From NCBI GenBank assembly GCA_947373245.1, contig CANBWY010000009.1:1-47038 (forward strand): a stretch of DNA of 47,038 nt, in the 5' to 3' direction. Shown here piece after piece: positions 11,135 to 19,429 of the stretch. Origin of the DNA: Comamonadaceae bacterium. GTDB lineage: Bacteria; Pseudomonadota; Gammaproteobacteria; Burkholderiales; Burkholderiaceae_C. The notes beneath the pieces are model-generated. The model saw only the letters and a list, made by a program, of their open reading frames with translations, ran no database searches and was not told the origin of the DNA. The translations under genes and the position numbers were made by a program. Every line of letters begins with the position of its first letter. Position 1 is the stretch's first letter.

Positions 11135-11961
11135 TGACTGCCTCGCCCCTCTTGGTGGGCTGCGATTTCAGCAGCAGCCCCTCTCAACGCAAGCCCATCG
11201 TCGTCGCCCTAGGTCACGCCAAAGCGGGCCGTGTGCAGCTGCAAAGCTTGCAGCGCTTTGACACACTTACCGCATTCGCCGATTGGCTCAAACAGCCCCA
11301 GGCTTGGGTGGGTGGTTTTGACTTGCCCTTCGGTTTGCCGCGTGAGTTGGTCGAAACCTTGAATTGGCCCACCGACTGGTTGCCCTGCATGCAGCACTAC
11401 GCCGCACTCAGCCGCGCTGAAATACGCGACACCTTCAAAGCCTTTTGCGATGCACGCCCCGTGGGCGGCAAATTTGCGCACCGCGCCACCGACACCCCCG
11501 CAGGCTCAAGCCCTTCCATGAAGTGGGTCAACCCGCCCGTGGCCTACATGTTGCACGCGGGTGTGCCGCTGTTGATCGAGGCGGGCGTTACCTTGCCACG
11601 CTTGCACACAGCAGACACATCACGCATCGCGCTAGAGGCCTACCCCGGCCTGCTGGCGCGCGAGCTGATTGGCAACACCAGCTACAAAAGCGACGACAAA
11701 GCCAAACAAACGCCCGAGCGCTTGATTGCCCGCAAACAACTGCTGCAAACGCTAGAGGTGGGCCAAACCCGCTTGGGCCTGCGCCTCAAACTGACCCATG
11801 CGCAGCACGACACTTTGGTGGACGACGCATCGGGCGATAGCTTAGATGCCGTGCTCTGCATGGTGCAAGCCGCGTGGGCGCAAGCCCAGCACGCGGCGGG
11901 CGATGCGCACTACGGGCTGCCCGCCTGTGACCCGCTTGAGGGTTGGATCGTTAGCGCCTAA
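11134..11961 (+). CDS. DUF429 family protein (RNase H-like fold)
   Basis: 275 residues. DUF429 proteins are predicted RNase H-fold nucleases. The features seen are an N-terminal strand with an acidic residue (VGCDFS, D11), a second acidic strand GFDLPFG (D63), a central LEAYPGLLA segment, and a late DDASGDSLDA acidic cluster, in the usual order. The substrate and biological role are unknown. No Shine-Dalgarno is available because a hairpin occupies the bases just before the ATG. The gene ends 5 bases from the convergent DNA polymerase gene. Confidence 0.8.
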   Translation: MTASPLLVGCDFSSSPSQRKPIVVALGHAKAGRVQLQSLQRFDTLTAFADWLKQPQAWVGGFDLPFGLPRELVETLNWPTDWLPCMQHYAALSRAEIRDTFKAFCDARPVGGKFAHRATDTPAGSSPSMKWVNPPVAYMLHAGVPLLIEAGVTLPRLHTADTSRIALEAYPGLLARELIGNTSYKSDDKAKQTPERLIARKQLLQTLEVGQTRLGLRLKLTHAQHDTLVDDASGDSLDAVLCMVQAAWAQAQHAAGDAHYGLPACDPLEGWIVSA

Positions 11962-11966
11962 ACGGC

Positions 11967-13283
11967 TTAACGCTCCGACGCCAAATCAGGAATTCGATTA
12001 AATGCAATCCGCATCGGCGCGTGGTCCAGGCCGGCTTGTGCACTGGCGAAGTACACCGTGTTTTTGCCGTGCTTGCCGTTGAGCGTGTCTATTGCGGCCA
12101 AGAGTTTGCGACGGTCTTTGGCAGGTGCCACGCGGGCTGACAACGAGCCCGTGGGGGCGGGTGCAGTGCTAGCATTCACCGCATCGGCTGCTGCTTCAGC
12201 AAAGCCAAACAAATCGCCTGTGTGCTGACCTGCTTCAACCAAGCCATGCAATTGCACGCCGACCGTCACAGGCTGGCGCAGCAGGTGCAGGCCGCTGTGC
12301 CACAGCTGCTCTAGCGTGTGCAGTAAAAAAGCGGTGTCTTGGGTTTCGCCCACCTGCGCGGCGCGGTCGTCGCCCACCATCTGTCCATTGCCGCCGCCAT
12401 ACCCGTGGCGGCAGCGCACATGCACGCTCATGCTGGTGGCGTACACGTTTTGTTTGCGCAGGCGCATGGCGGCTTTTTGCGTCAGGCGGTTGAGCACCGC
12501 AAACGCGCCTGCTGGGTTGCGTAGGTCGGGTGGCAGCACGTGTGAGTGACCCAGCGACTTGGCCACGGTCTCACGCGGGCCATACCACTGGCCGCGCAGC
12601 TTGTCGTACATCTCGGCCCCCGCCACGCCGCCCCAGGCCGTGCGCAGCAGCTCACGGGGTGCGGCATACAGCTGCGCCATCGTGTGAATGCCGCAGCGCT
12701 CTAGCCGCTGCACCATGCGTGGGCCGATGCCGTTGATCGCTTTTGGCTTGAGCCCATACAAACGCTGCGGCAACTCGTGCAACTCAATCACGGTCAGCCC
12801 ATCGGGCTTTTGCATGTTCGACGCCAGCTTGGCCAGCAGCGTGTTGGGCGCAATGCCCACCGAGGTGCGCATGCATTCGCCCACCTGCGTCAGCAGCTCG
12901 GCCTTCACGCGCTCGGCCAGCTCCACCGCACGCTCGCGCTGTTGCCAGCGGCCCGTGAGCTCGCACTCCATTTCGTCAATCGACAGCACTTGGCGCACGG
13001 GGGCCAGCGTGTCCACCACCGCCACGGCGCGGTGGTGCATCTCGACATACTTGGCGTGGTCGGCCAGCACGATGGCAATGTCGGGGCACAGTCGCCGCGC
13101 CTCGGCCACACCGGTGCCCGTGCCAATGCCCAGCGCCTTGGCTTCGTAACTGGCGGCAATGCAGCACGACGTCTCGGCCAGCACCGGTACCACGCCCACA
13201 GGCCGCCCGCGCAGGGCGGGGTTGAGCTGCTGTTCAACCGAAGCGAAGTAGCTGTTGAAGTCGACGAAGAGGGAGCGGAGCAT
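11967..13283 (-). CDS. Y-family (DinB/UmuC-like) translesion DNA polymerase
   Basis: 438 residues. The catalytic carboxylates are present: D8 in LFVDFNSYF and D103-E104 in SIDEMECEL, at the same numbers as E. coli DinB, with an aromatic steric-gate residue (Y12/F13). Palm, fingers, thumb (helix-hairpin-helix around INGIGPRMVQRL) and little-finger regions follow, then a longer C-terminal tail than DinB. The intact triad argues against the inactive ImuB family. The ATG at 13281-13283 is chosen; a preceding ATG (13284-13286) and TTG (13287-13289) are alternatives. An exact LexA-type box touches the start, so it should be induced by DNA damage. Confidence 0.9.
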   Translation of the reverse strand: MLRSLFVDFNSYFASVEQQLNPALRGRPVGVVPVLAETSCCIAASYEAKALGIGTGTGVAEARRLCPDIAIVLADHAKYVEMHHRAVAVVDTLAPVRQVLSIDEMECELTGRWQQRERAVELAERVKAELLTQVGECMRTSVGIAPNTLLAKLASNMQKPDGLTVIELHELPQRLYGLKPKAINGIGPRMVQRLERCGIHTMAQLYAAPRELLRTAWGGVAGAEMYDKLRGQWYGPRETVAKSLGHSHVLPPDLRNPAGAFAVLNRLTQKAAMRLRKQNVYATSMSVHVRCRHGYGGGNGQMVGDDRAAQVGETQDTAFLLHTLEQLWHSGLHLLRQPVTVGVQLHGLVEAGQHTGDLFGFAEAAADAVNASTAPAPTGSLSARVAPAKDRRKLLAAIDTLNGKHGKNTVYFASAQAGLDHAPMRIAFNRIPDLASER

Positions 13284-13289
13284 CATCAA

Positions 13290-13309
13290 TACTGTTTATA
13301 AAAACAGTA
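13290..13309 (-). promoter_or_regulatory. SOS (LexA) box of the Y-family polymerase gene
   Basis: TACTGT (13290-13295) and ACAGTA (13304-13309) form a perfect inverted repeat around the 8-base AT-only spacer TTATAAAA, matching the E. coli-type LexA consensus CTGT-N8-ACAG. It lies immediately before the start codons of the polymerase gene and 20 bases past the stop of the SulP gene, so the polymerase has its own damage-inducible promoter. Possible -10 sequences on the minus strand (TATAAA inside the box, or TAAAAT just upstream) would give a transcript with almost no leader. Confidence 0.85.
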
Positions 13310-13328
13310 TTTTAATCACGAGGCTTTC

Positions 13329-15011
13329 CTAAATACACCACCCCATATCCGCAGGCAACGCCTCCAGTTGCCGCAGCTGCGCAATCGCCTCTGTGTCGGT
13401 GCGATACATGCGCAACCCCGCATGCGCTTGCAGGCTGCCCGCGCGGCGCAGCACGGTTTCTACCGGTAGTTTCATGCCGCTGATGTGCAGGCTGATGCCG
13501 CGATCGCGCAGCATGGCTTCTAGTTTGGCGAGGCATTCCACGCCCGTGGCGTCGATGCGGTTGATGGGCATGGCAAAGAGGCACACATGCGTGACTTCTG
13601 TGTGGTGACTGAGGTGTTCCATCACCGTGCGCTCTAGGGTGCTGGCGGCAGCAAAGTCCAATTCGGCGTCCATGCGTAGGGCGTAGAGGCGTTGGGCCAA
13701 GGGGGGCAGCTTCCACAGGTGGCGGTCGCGCAGGCTGCCGTCGGGGTGCAGGCCTACTTCAATGATGCGCGGGTGCAAGCGGGTGTGCAAAAAGTGGCTC
13801 AGCCCCATCACCACACCGGCCAGCACGCCCCAATACAAACGCGGGGCCGCGAGCAGCGTAATCACAAACGTCACCACCGCCGTAGCCGCTTCGACACGGT
13901 TGATTTTGTAGAGCTGCACAAATGCGCGTGGCTTGATGAGCCCCATCACCGCCGCCACCACAATGGCCGCCAACACCGACTGTGGTACCGCGTGTAGCAC
14001 CGAGGTGAAAAACAACAGGATGACCAAAATCACCGCCACCGAAAAAATGGTGGCCCATGCCGACTGAGCGCCCGCATACAGATTCAGCGCCGAACGGCTG
14101 AACGATGAGCTGGTGGGAAACGCGCCGCACAAACCCGAGGCTACTTTAGCCAAGCCTTGGCCAATCAGGTCTTGGTCTTGGTCCCAGCGTTTGCCGCTGC
14201 GGTCGTTGTCCACTTTGGCGCTGGATGCGGTTTCTAAAAAGCTCACCAGTGTGATGACCAATGTGGGCAGCACCAGTTGCTTGAACACCTCCCAGTCAAT
14301 CATGCTGGGTACAAACAGCGCAGGCAAGCCCTGCGGTAACGCGCCCACCACGGCCGTGCCCGAAGCCTCTAGCCCCAGCGCCCAGCTCAGGCCCGCCGCG
14401 CCCAGCACAATGACCAAGACGGTGGGGAAGGTGGGTCGCCAGCGTCGCGCCAACACCAGCAGTGTCAATGCGACCAAGCCAAACACGAGGCTGGCAAAGT
14501 CAATCGTCCCGCGCGACAACACAGACGCCCAGCCGTTTTGAAAACCCAACAACGCAGAAATTTGCGACGAGAGGATGAGCACGCCTGCCCCTTGCGTGAA
14601 CGCCATCAACACCGGCGAGCTGACCAAGTTCAGCAGCCAGCCAAAACGCGCAAAACCCAGCACCACTTGCAGCAGGCCCGTCATGAGCGACAGCCACACC
14701 GTGAGGTTGACCCACTCGGCGCTGGCCGGCGTCGCGATGCCGCTGAGCGAAGCGGAAATCAAGATAGATGTGAGCGCCGTAGGCCCCACCGACAACCGAG
14801 GCGATGCGCTGAACAGCACCGCCACCAGCGCAGGCAGCAGTGACGCATAAATACCCGTGATGAGTGGCATGCCCGCCAACGCCGCATACGCCACGCCTTG
14901 TGGAATGACCATCAGGCCCACGCTCAAGCCCGCGAAGGCTTCGCTGTGTAAAAGCTGGGATGTCGGGCGTGGCCAGTGTAAGAACGGGAGCCAGTGTTTC
15001 AAGTGACGCAT
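13329..15011 (-). CDS. SulP-family anion permease with STAS domain (first copy)
   Basis: 560 residues. About 10-14 hydrophobic helices fill residues 20-420, with the SulP signature near the first helices (SVGLMVIPQGVAYAALAGMP) and SVGPTALTS. A cytoplasmic C-terminal STAS domain covers about 430-540 (INRIDATGVECLAKLEAML). SulP proteins carry sulfate, bicarbonate or other anions across the inner membrane, usually with H+ or Na+. The substrate cannot be read directly; the sulfatase/Bug cluster ending 32 bases upstream on the same strand makes sulfate a reasonable guess. It could be the last gene of that operon. Confidence 0.88.
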   Translation of the reverse strand: MRHLKHWLPFLHWPRPTSQLLHSEAFAGLSVGLMVIPQGVAYAALAGMPLITGIYASLLPALVAVLFSASPRLSVGPTALTSILISASLSGIATPASAEWVNLTVWLSLMTGLLQVVLGFARFGWLLNLVSSPVLMAFTQGAGVLILSSQISALLGFQNGWASVLSRGTIDFASLVFGLVALTLLVLARRWRPTFPTVLVIVLGAAGLSWALGLEASGTAVVGALPQGLPALFVPSMIDWEVFKQLVLPTLVITLVSFLETASSAKVDNDRSGKRWDQDQDLIGQGLAKVASGLCGAFPTSSSFSRSALNLYAGAQSAWATIFSVAVILVILLFFTSVLHAVPQSVLAAIVVAAVMGLIKPRAFVQLYKINRVEAATAVVTFVITLLAAPRLYWGVLAGVVMGLSHFLHTRLHPRIIEVGLHPDGSLRDRHLWKLPPLAQRLYALRMDAELDFAAASTLERTVMEHLSHHTEVTHVCLFAMPINRIDATGVECLAKLEAMLRDRGISLHISGMKLPVETVLRRAGSLQAHAGLRMYRTDTEAIAQLRQLEALPADMGWCI

Positions 15012-15043
15012 GGGATGATCGTAATGGCTCCCGCGTGGAGCGC

Positions 15044-16369
15044 TCAGCGTTGGGGCATGTCTTTGACCGAGTAGCCCAGACTCACCGTGGCGTCTTCAGG
15101 GATGGGGGGCATGGTTGCGTGCCAGTCTTCCCAAGCTTGGCGCATGGCTTGCAAGCGCTCGGGCTGACGGCCACCGAGGTTGGCACGCTCTCGTTCATCG
15201 GCAGGGATGTTGAACAGGTAGTCGTTGCCATCGACGCGCAAATACTTCCAGTCGCCATGACGCATGGCGCGTTGGCCACGGTGGTTCATGCGCCAGTGCA
15301 GGGGGCGGTCAAATTGGTGTGAGGCATCGCGCAGCACCGAGGTGAGCGACACGCCGTCGAGCGGGTGGTCCGGGCCGGGCGTGGCGCCACCGAGTTCTAG
15401 CAGTGTGGCCGACCAGTCCATGGTCATGCAATGTTGCTTGCTCACGCCACCGGGGGCAATCACAGCGGGCCAGTGGGCGATCCACGGCACGCGGATGCCG
15501 CCTTCGGTCAAGTCCATCTTGCCACCCACCAGAGGCCAGTTGTCGCTGAAGCGCTCACCACCGTTGTCACTGGTGAAGACCACCAAGGTGTTCTCGAGTT
15601 GGCCTGTACGCTCCAGCGCTTGTATGAGCCAACCAATGCCTTCGTCCATGTGATGGATCATGCGGTGGTAGGTGTGAATGTTGCCGCCGTGCAGGTGAAA
15701 CAAATTGCTTTTGACTTCTTCTGCCAAGGCGTGGTCTTCGCGTGTTTCCCAGGGCCAATGGGGCGCGGTGTAGTGCAGGCTCAAAAAGAAAGGCGTGTCT
15801 TGTGCGGCACCTGGGGCCATGCGTTCGACGTAATCGACGGCGCGCTTGGACAACAGGTCGGTCAAGTAGCCTTCTTCGGGGTACTCTTCTTCGCCGTTGT
15901 ACAGATCGTGCGTGCCATTGCCACTGCAATGACTGAAATAGTCCACCCCACCGGCCATCGGTCCATAGAACTCTTCATAGCCTGATTTGAGAGGGCTGAA
16001 CGAGGGCGGATAGCCCAAGTGCCATTTCCCAATCAAGGCGGTGCGGTAACCACTGTCTTTGAGCAGCGAGGGTAAGGACGGGTGCTCAGGTGGCAAGCCC
16101 AATGTGGTGCTGCCTTTGCTGCGACTGTTGATGGGCTCTTCGGCTGCACCACGTAAGCGGTATTGGTAACGCGCCGTCATCAGGGCAAAGCGGGTGGGCG
16201 AGCAGACGGGTGAGTTGGCGTAGCCTTCGGTCAAGCGCAAGCCCTTGGCAGCCAAGCTATCCAGAACAGGAGAGACGGGGCCAAATTTGGCATCGCGACC
16301 GCCGTAGCAGCCGAGATCGGCAAAGCCTAAGTCGTCAGCGACGATGAAAATAATGTTGGGGCGCTTCAT
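15044..16369 (-). CDS. Sulfatase (arylsulfatase family)
   Basis: 441 residues. The formylglycine site is C56-S-P-T-R60 (CxPxR), the form matured by the aerobic formylglycine-generating enzyme. Metal ligands are visible as D12-D13 (VADDLG) and the FTSDNGGE segment, with GKWHLG and HYTAPHWP lining the active site. No signal peptide is present, so the enzyme looks cytoplasmic and would need imported substrate. It hydrolyses sulfate esters; the organic part is unknown. Its start overlaps the stop of the upstream Bug gene by 4 bases, so the pair is translationally coupled. No maturation enzyme gene is in the window. Confidence 0.93.
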   Translation of the reverse strand: MKRPNIIFIVADDLGFADLGCYGGRDAKFGPVSPVLDSLAAKGLRLTEGYANSPVCSPTRFALMTARYQYRLRGAAEEPINSRSKGSTTLGLPPEHPSLPSLLKDSGYRTALIGKWHLGYPPSFSPLKSGYEEFYGPMAGGVDYFSHCSGNGTHDLYNGEEEYPEEGYLTDLLSKRAVDYVERMAPGAAQDTPFFLSLHYTAPHWPWETREDHALAEEVKSNLFHLHGGNIHTYHRMIHHMDEGIGWLIQALERTGQLENTLVVFTSDNGGERFSDNWPLVGGKMDLTEGGIRVPWIAHWPAVIAPGGVSKQHCMTMDWSATLLELGGATPGPDHPLDGVSLTSVLRDASHQFDRPLHWRMNHRGQRAMRHGDWKYLRVDGNDYLFNIPADERERANLGGRQPERLQAMRQAWEDWHATMPPIPEDATVSLGYSVKDMPQR

Positions 16370-17343
16370 TCGATGTGCATGCCAGTTGATTTGATGATAG
16401 GGGCGTAGCGATTGCGCAGGTTTTCAAGGCGCAGTGCCGCAGCGTTGCCTGTTTCGGCTTCGATGACCAAGTCCAAGTTGTCTAAGCGTGTTTTGATGTC
16501 AGGACGTGCCAAGGCTTCGGTCATGGCTTTTTGCAAAATGGCCACCACCTCAGGGGGTGTCGCGGCGGGCACCATCGCGATGTAGAGCACTTCCAGTGAC
16601 AACTCTTTCAAACCCAGTTCGCCCACGGTGGGCACCTCAGGCGCGAGGGGCGAGCGTTTGCGGCTGGTCACGGCCAGTGCATTCATTTTGTTGGCTTTGA
16701 CAAAGGGCAACATGCCGGGCGTTGCCAGCACGCCGCCATCGACCTCACCCGAGATCACCGCAGTCACTGCAGGCGTGTTGCCTTTGTAGGGCACATGGGT
16801 CACTTTGACTTTGGCAGTGTCGCCCAAAATTTCCGCGGCCAAGTGGCCAGGGCTGCCGTTGCTGCCCGAGCTGAATGTCAAACCTTTGCCACGTCCGCGT
16901 TCGATCAAATCGCTCATGGTTTTGATTTGCGTGGCGGGATTCACGCCAATTAACAAACCCGAGGACGCAATGATCATCACTGGCTTGAGGTCGCCCAGCT
17001 TATAGGGCATGTGGGTGTAGATGCTAGGGTTGATGGTGAAGGTGGTGTCGATGCCAATCAGCACGGTGTGGCCGTCGGGCGCGCTCTTGGCGACCAAGTC
17101 AGCGCCTAAGTTGCCACCCGCGCCAGGTCGGTTTTCCACCACAAAGGGTTGCTTCAAGGTCTGTTGCATAGCCTCGCCCAAAGAGCGGGCCAAGATGTCA
17201 GAAGGCCCACCCGGTGGAAAGCTGTTGATCAACTTGACGGGTTTGCTCGGGAAACTGGGTGCTTGCGCCAAAGCGGCCGCGAAGGGGCTGGTGCAGGCCA
17301 TGGCAAGTGCCAAGGTGCGTAAGAGGGTAGTCGTTTTTTTCAT
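16366..17343 (-). CDS. Bug/TctC-family periplasmic substrate-binding protein (copy A)
   Basis: 325 residues. A Sec signal peptide (about 1-27, ending AALAQA) precedes a tripartite-tricarboxylate-type receptor: FPSKPVKLINSFPPGGPSDILAR, NRPGAGGNLGADLVAKSAPDGHT and THVPYKGNTPAV are family hallmarks. Bug proteins bind small carboxylates or aromatic acids in the periplasm. No TctA/TctB membrane genes are adjacent, which is common for these expanded Burkholderiales families. It is coupled to the sulfatase gene and lies 15 bases after a second Bug gene, implying that the ligand is related to the sulfatase substrate. Confidence 0.93.
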   Translation of the reverse strand: MKKTTTLLRTLALAMACTSPFAAALAQAPSFPSKPVKLINSFPPGGPSDILARSLGEAMQQTLKQPFVVENRPGAGGNLGADLVAKSAPDGHTVLIGIDTTFTINPSIYTHMPYKLGDLKPVMIIASSGLLIGVNPATQIKTMSDLIERGRGKGLTFSSGSNGSPGHLAAEILGDTAKVKVTHVPYKGNTPAVTAVISGEVDGGVLATPGMLPFVKANKMNALAVTSRKRSPLAPEVPTVGELGLKELSLEVLYIAMVPAATPPEVVAILQKAMTEALARPDIKTRLDNLDLVIEAETGNAAALRLENLRNRYAPIIKSTGMHIE

Positions 17344-17358
17344 GCGATGTGATGTGGT

Positions 17359-18315
17359 TTAGTCCAGCGAAACGCCGGTGGCTTTGATGGGTTTTTCCCA
17401 GCTGATCAAGTCGGCTTTTTGCGCTGTCGCCAAGTCGGCAGCGTTTGAGCCAATGGCTTCGTAGCCGAGTTTAAGCATGCGCTCTTGCATGGCGGGGTGG
17501 TTCATGGCTTTCATTGCCGATGTCTCTAAGCGTTGTAAGACTTCGGGCTTGAGTTTGGCTGGGCCGTACATGGCAAACCAAGCCGTGGCCTCCATAGCAA
17601 TACCGGCTTCTTTCAAAGTGGGAACTTCTGGCACTTGTGGGTCGCGCTTAGCGCCGGTCACGGCGATGATGCGCACCTTTTGGTTTCGGTGCAGTTCTGC
17701 GGTTTCGGACACCACGTCAAACTTATAGCCAATGTGGCCACCGAGCAAAGCGTTGTTGGCCGGCGCCCCACCCTGAAACGGCACATGGTTGAGCGAGATG
17801 CCTGTGGCTTGTTCGAGCATCACGCCCATGAAATGTGGCAGCGTGCCCAAGCCCGGTGTGCCATAGCTGGCGCTGCCGGGGTCGCTGCGCGATTTGGCAA
17901 TCATCTCGGCCACGGATTTCACCTGGGTGGCAGGCCCAGAGACCACGCCGAATTGAAAACGTGCCAGCTGCGACACAGGGGTGAAATCTTTCACCGCGTC
18001 GTATTCCAGTTTTTTGTACACGTGTGGGAACAGCACCATCGGGCCACTGGGCAGCACGATCACGGTTTGCCCATCGGGTTTGGCAGCTTTGACAAAGGCC
18101 AGTGCAATGCGGCCACCTGCACCTGTTTTGTTGTCGACCGTGACGGAGCTGAAATCCTCACGCATGCCCTCAGCGATTAACCGCGCCAACACATCGGCCG
18201 AGCCACCGGGCGGAAAACCGACCACAATTTTGAGTGGTGGCTTGTCTTGCGCCAGGGTCATGGATGAAACACTTGCCAGCAAGATACAACTGAAAAATTG
18301 AGACCTGAATTTCAT
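17359..18315 (-). CDS. Bug/TctC-family periplasmic substrate-binding protein (copy B)
   Basis: 318 residues from the ATG at 18313-18315, chosen because a GAGG lies 5 bases upstream and the protein then begins with a clean signal peptide (MKFRSQFFSCILLASVSSMT, cleavage near LAQ). An in-frame ATG at 18345 would put ten polar residues ahead of the signal. Family motifs: VVGFPPGGSADVLARL, DNKTGAGGRIALAFVKAAKPDG, LNHVPFQGGAPANNALLGG. It is a clear paralogue of copy A but strongly diverged, so this is not a recent duplication. First gene of the Bug-Bug-sulfatase operon and divergent from the MarR gene. Confidence 0.92.
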   Translation of the reverse strand: MKFRSQFFSCILLASVSSMTLAQDKPPLKIVVGFPPGGSADVLARLIAEGMREDFSSVTVDNKTGAGGRIALAFVKAAKPDGQTVIVLPSGPMVLFPHVYKKLEYDAVKDFTPVSQLARFQFGVVSGPATQVKSVAEMIAKSRSDPGSASYGTPGLGTLPHFMGVMLEQATGISLNHVPFQGGAPANNALLGGHIGYKFDVVSETAELHRNQKVRIIAVTGAKRDPQVPEVPTLKEAGIAMEATAWFAMYGPAKLKPEVLQRLETSAMKAMNHPAMQERMLKLGYEAIGSNAADLATAQKADLISWEKPIKATGVSLD

Positions 18316-18364
18316 GTGCGCCTCGTGAAAGTGGGAAACACTCACAATGTAGGCGCCACATGCC

Positions 18365-18383
18365 TGATTGTTCTAATCAATCA
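18365..18383. promoter_or_regulatory. Palindrome in the Bug/MarR divergent promoter (candidate MarR operator)
   Basis: TGATTG (18365-18370) and CAATCA (18378-18383) are perfect inverted 6-base arms around a 7-base AT-rich spacer. The site lies between the start of the Bug-sulfatase operon (18315) and the MarR start (18402), where a MarR dimer could control both promoters. Size and placement fit the family; binding is inferred. Confidence 0.45.
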
Positions 18384-18401
18384 CCCCAATCGGAAACCCT
18401 G

Positions 18402-18935
18402 ATGTCCCAACGCACGCCCTCTCAGCGCCTTGACTCTTTAGATGATTTGCTTTTGTTTCGTCTCGGTCTTTTATCTGCCGAAGCGGGGGCCATGGTGGTG
18501 CGTTTGTGTGAAGGGCGTTATGGCATTACCCGTCGCGAATGGCGTGTGATTGGCTTGCTCTACGGGCATGACGGTGTGCCTCCTTCGGCGCTGGCTGAGC
18601 GTGCGCATTTGGACCGTGCACGCACCTCGCGTGCCATCAGTACCTTGGTCGAAAAGCGGTTGGTGGAGCGCACCACCACGCCCTCTGACCGCCGTGGTGC
18701 TTGTTTGGCTTTGACTGCTGAGGGCTTGGACGTGTACCAAGCGTTGATGCCTGAAGTGCAAGAGATCAATCGCCGCATTTTGGGCGTGTTGTCGCCCGAC
18801 GAAATGGTGCAGTTGGACAGCTGTCTCGCGCGCTTGCATGTCAGCGCACAAACGCTCAAGAGTGAGATCGCGCCCGCATTGCCCAAAACTTACCGGCTGC
18901 GAGGCCGCAAACTTTTAAAAATGTCGCCATGTTGA
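18402..18935 (+). CDS. MarR-family transcriptional regulator
   Basis: 177 residues from the ATG at 18402, which has GGAAA 5 bases upstream; an in-frame ATG at 18360 is less likely. The winged helix-turn-helix covers about 45-125: recognition helix LAERAHLDRARTSRAISTLVEKRLVER, then the wing with the MarR signature SDRRGACLALTAEG. Flanking helices form the dimer interface. MarR proteins usually repress an adjacent divergent operon and release it on binding a phenolic or similar ligand. The divergent target here would be Bug-Bug-sulfatase. The last 7 bases overlap the nuclease gene. Confidence 0.92.
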   Translation: MSQRTPSQRLDSLDDLLLFRLGLLSAEAGAMVVRLCEGRYGITRREWRVIGLLYGHDGVPPSALAERAHLDRARTSRAISTLVEKRLVERTTTPSDRRGACLALTAEGLDVYQALMPEVQEINRRILGVLSPDEMVQLDSCLARLHVSAQTLKSEIAPALPKTYRLRGRKLLKMSPC

Positions 18936-19429
18936 ACTTGACGACCCTGCACTTGCGCCGCCTCTTGGTTTTGAGCTGGTGTGGTTGGGGCTGCGTGGCG
19001 TGGGCATGGCCCGGCGTGGTCACGCATGTGAGCGACGGCGACACGGTGTGGGTGCAGCCCTTGCAAGGCGGCGAGGTCTACAAACTGCGCTTGCAAGGCA
19101 TAGACGCGCCAGAGATTTGCCAACCGTGGGGGCCGCAAGCACGCGCCGCTTTGCATGCGCTGCTGCAAGGCCAAGTGGTGGAGGTGCAGGGCCGTTACCG
19201 CGATACCTATGGCCGTTTGTTGGCACAGCTGTCGCGCCAAGGCATCGATGTGGGCGCGTGGATGGTGGGGCAGGGCTATGCGTGGTCTTACAGCTACCAG
19301 CACCGTGCAGGCATGTATGACGCGTTACAGGTCATGGCGCAAAGCCAGCATTTAGGCTTGTTTGCCGATGCGCAGGCGATGCAGCCGAGGTGGTTTAGGA
19401 AACGCTTCGGCTCATGCCACACGCGCTGA
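18929..19429 (+). CDS. Thermonuclease (staphylococcal nuclease-like), probably exported
   Basis: 166 residues. A hydrophobic N terminus (about 8-27) with basic residues in front looks like a signal peptide or anchor. The SNase domain follows: DGDTV (36-40), R54 and D59-A-P-E62 in LRLQGIDAPE, and R96 in DTYGRLLA. These match staphylococcal nuclease R35, D40, E43 and R87, so all catalytic residues are present. Such enzymes cut DNA and RNA with Ca2+ in the periplasm or outside the cell. It overlaps the MarR gene by 7 bases at its start and the moeB gene by 18 bases at its end. Confidence 0.9.
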   Translation: MLNLTTLHLRRLLVLSWCGWGCVAWAWPGVVTHVSDGDTVWVQPLQGGEVYKLRLQGIDAPEICQPWGPQARAALHALLQGQVVEVQGRYRDTYGRLLAQLSRQGIDVGAWMVGQGYAWSYSYQHRAGMYDALQVMAQSQHLGLFADAQAMQPRWFRKRFGSCHTR

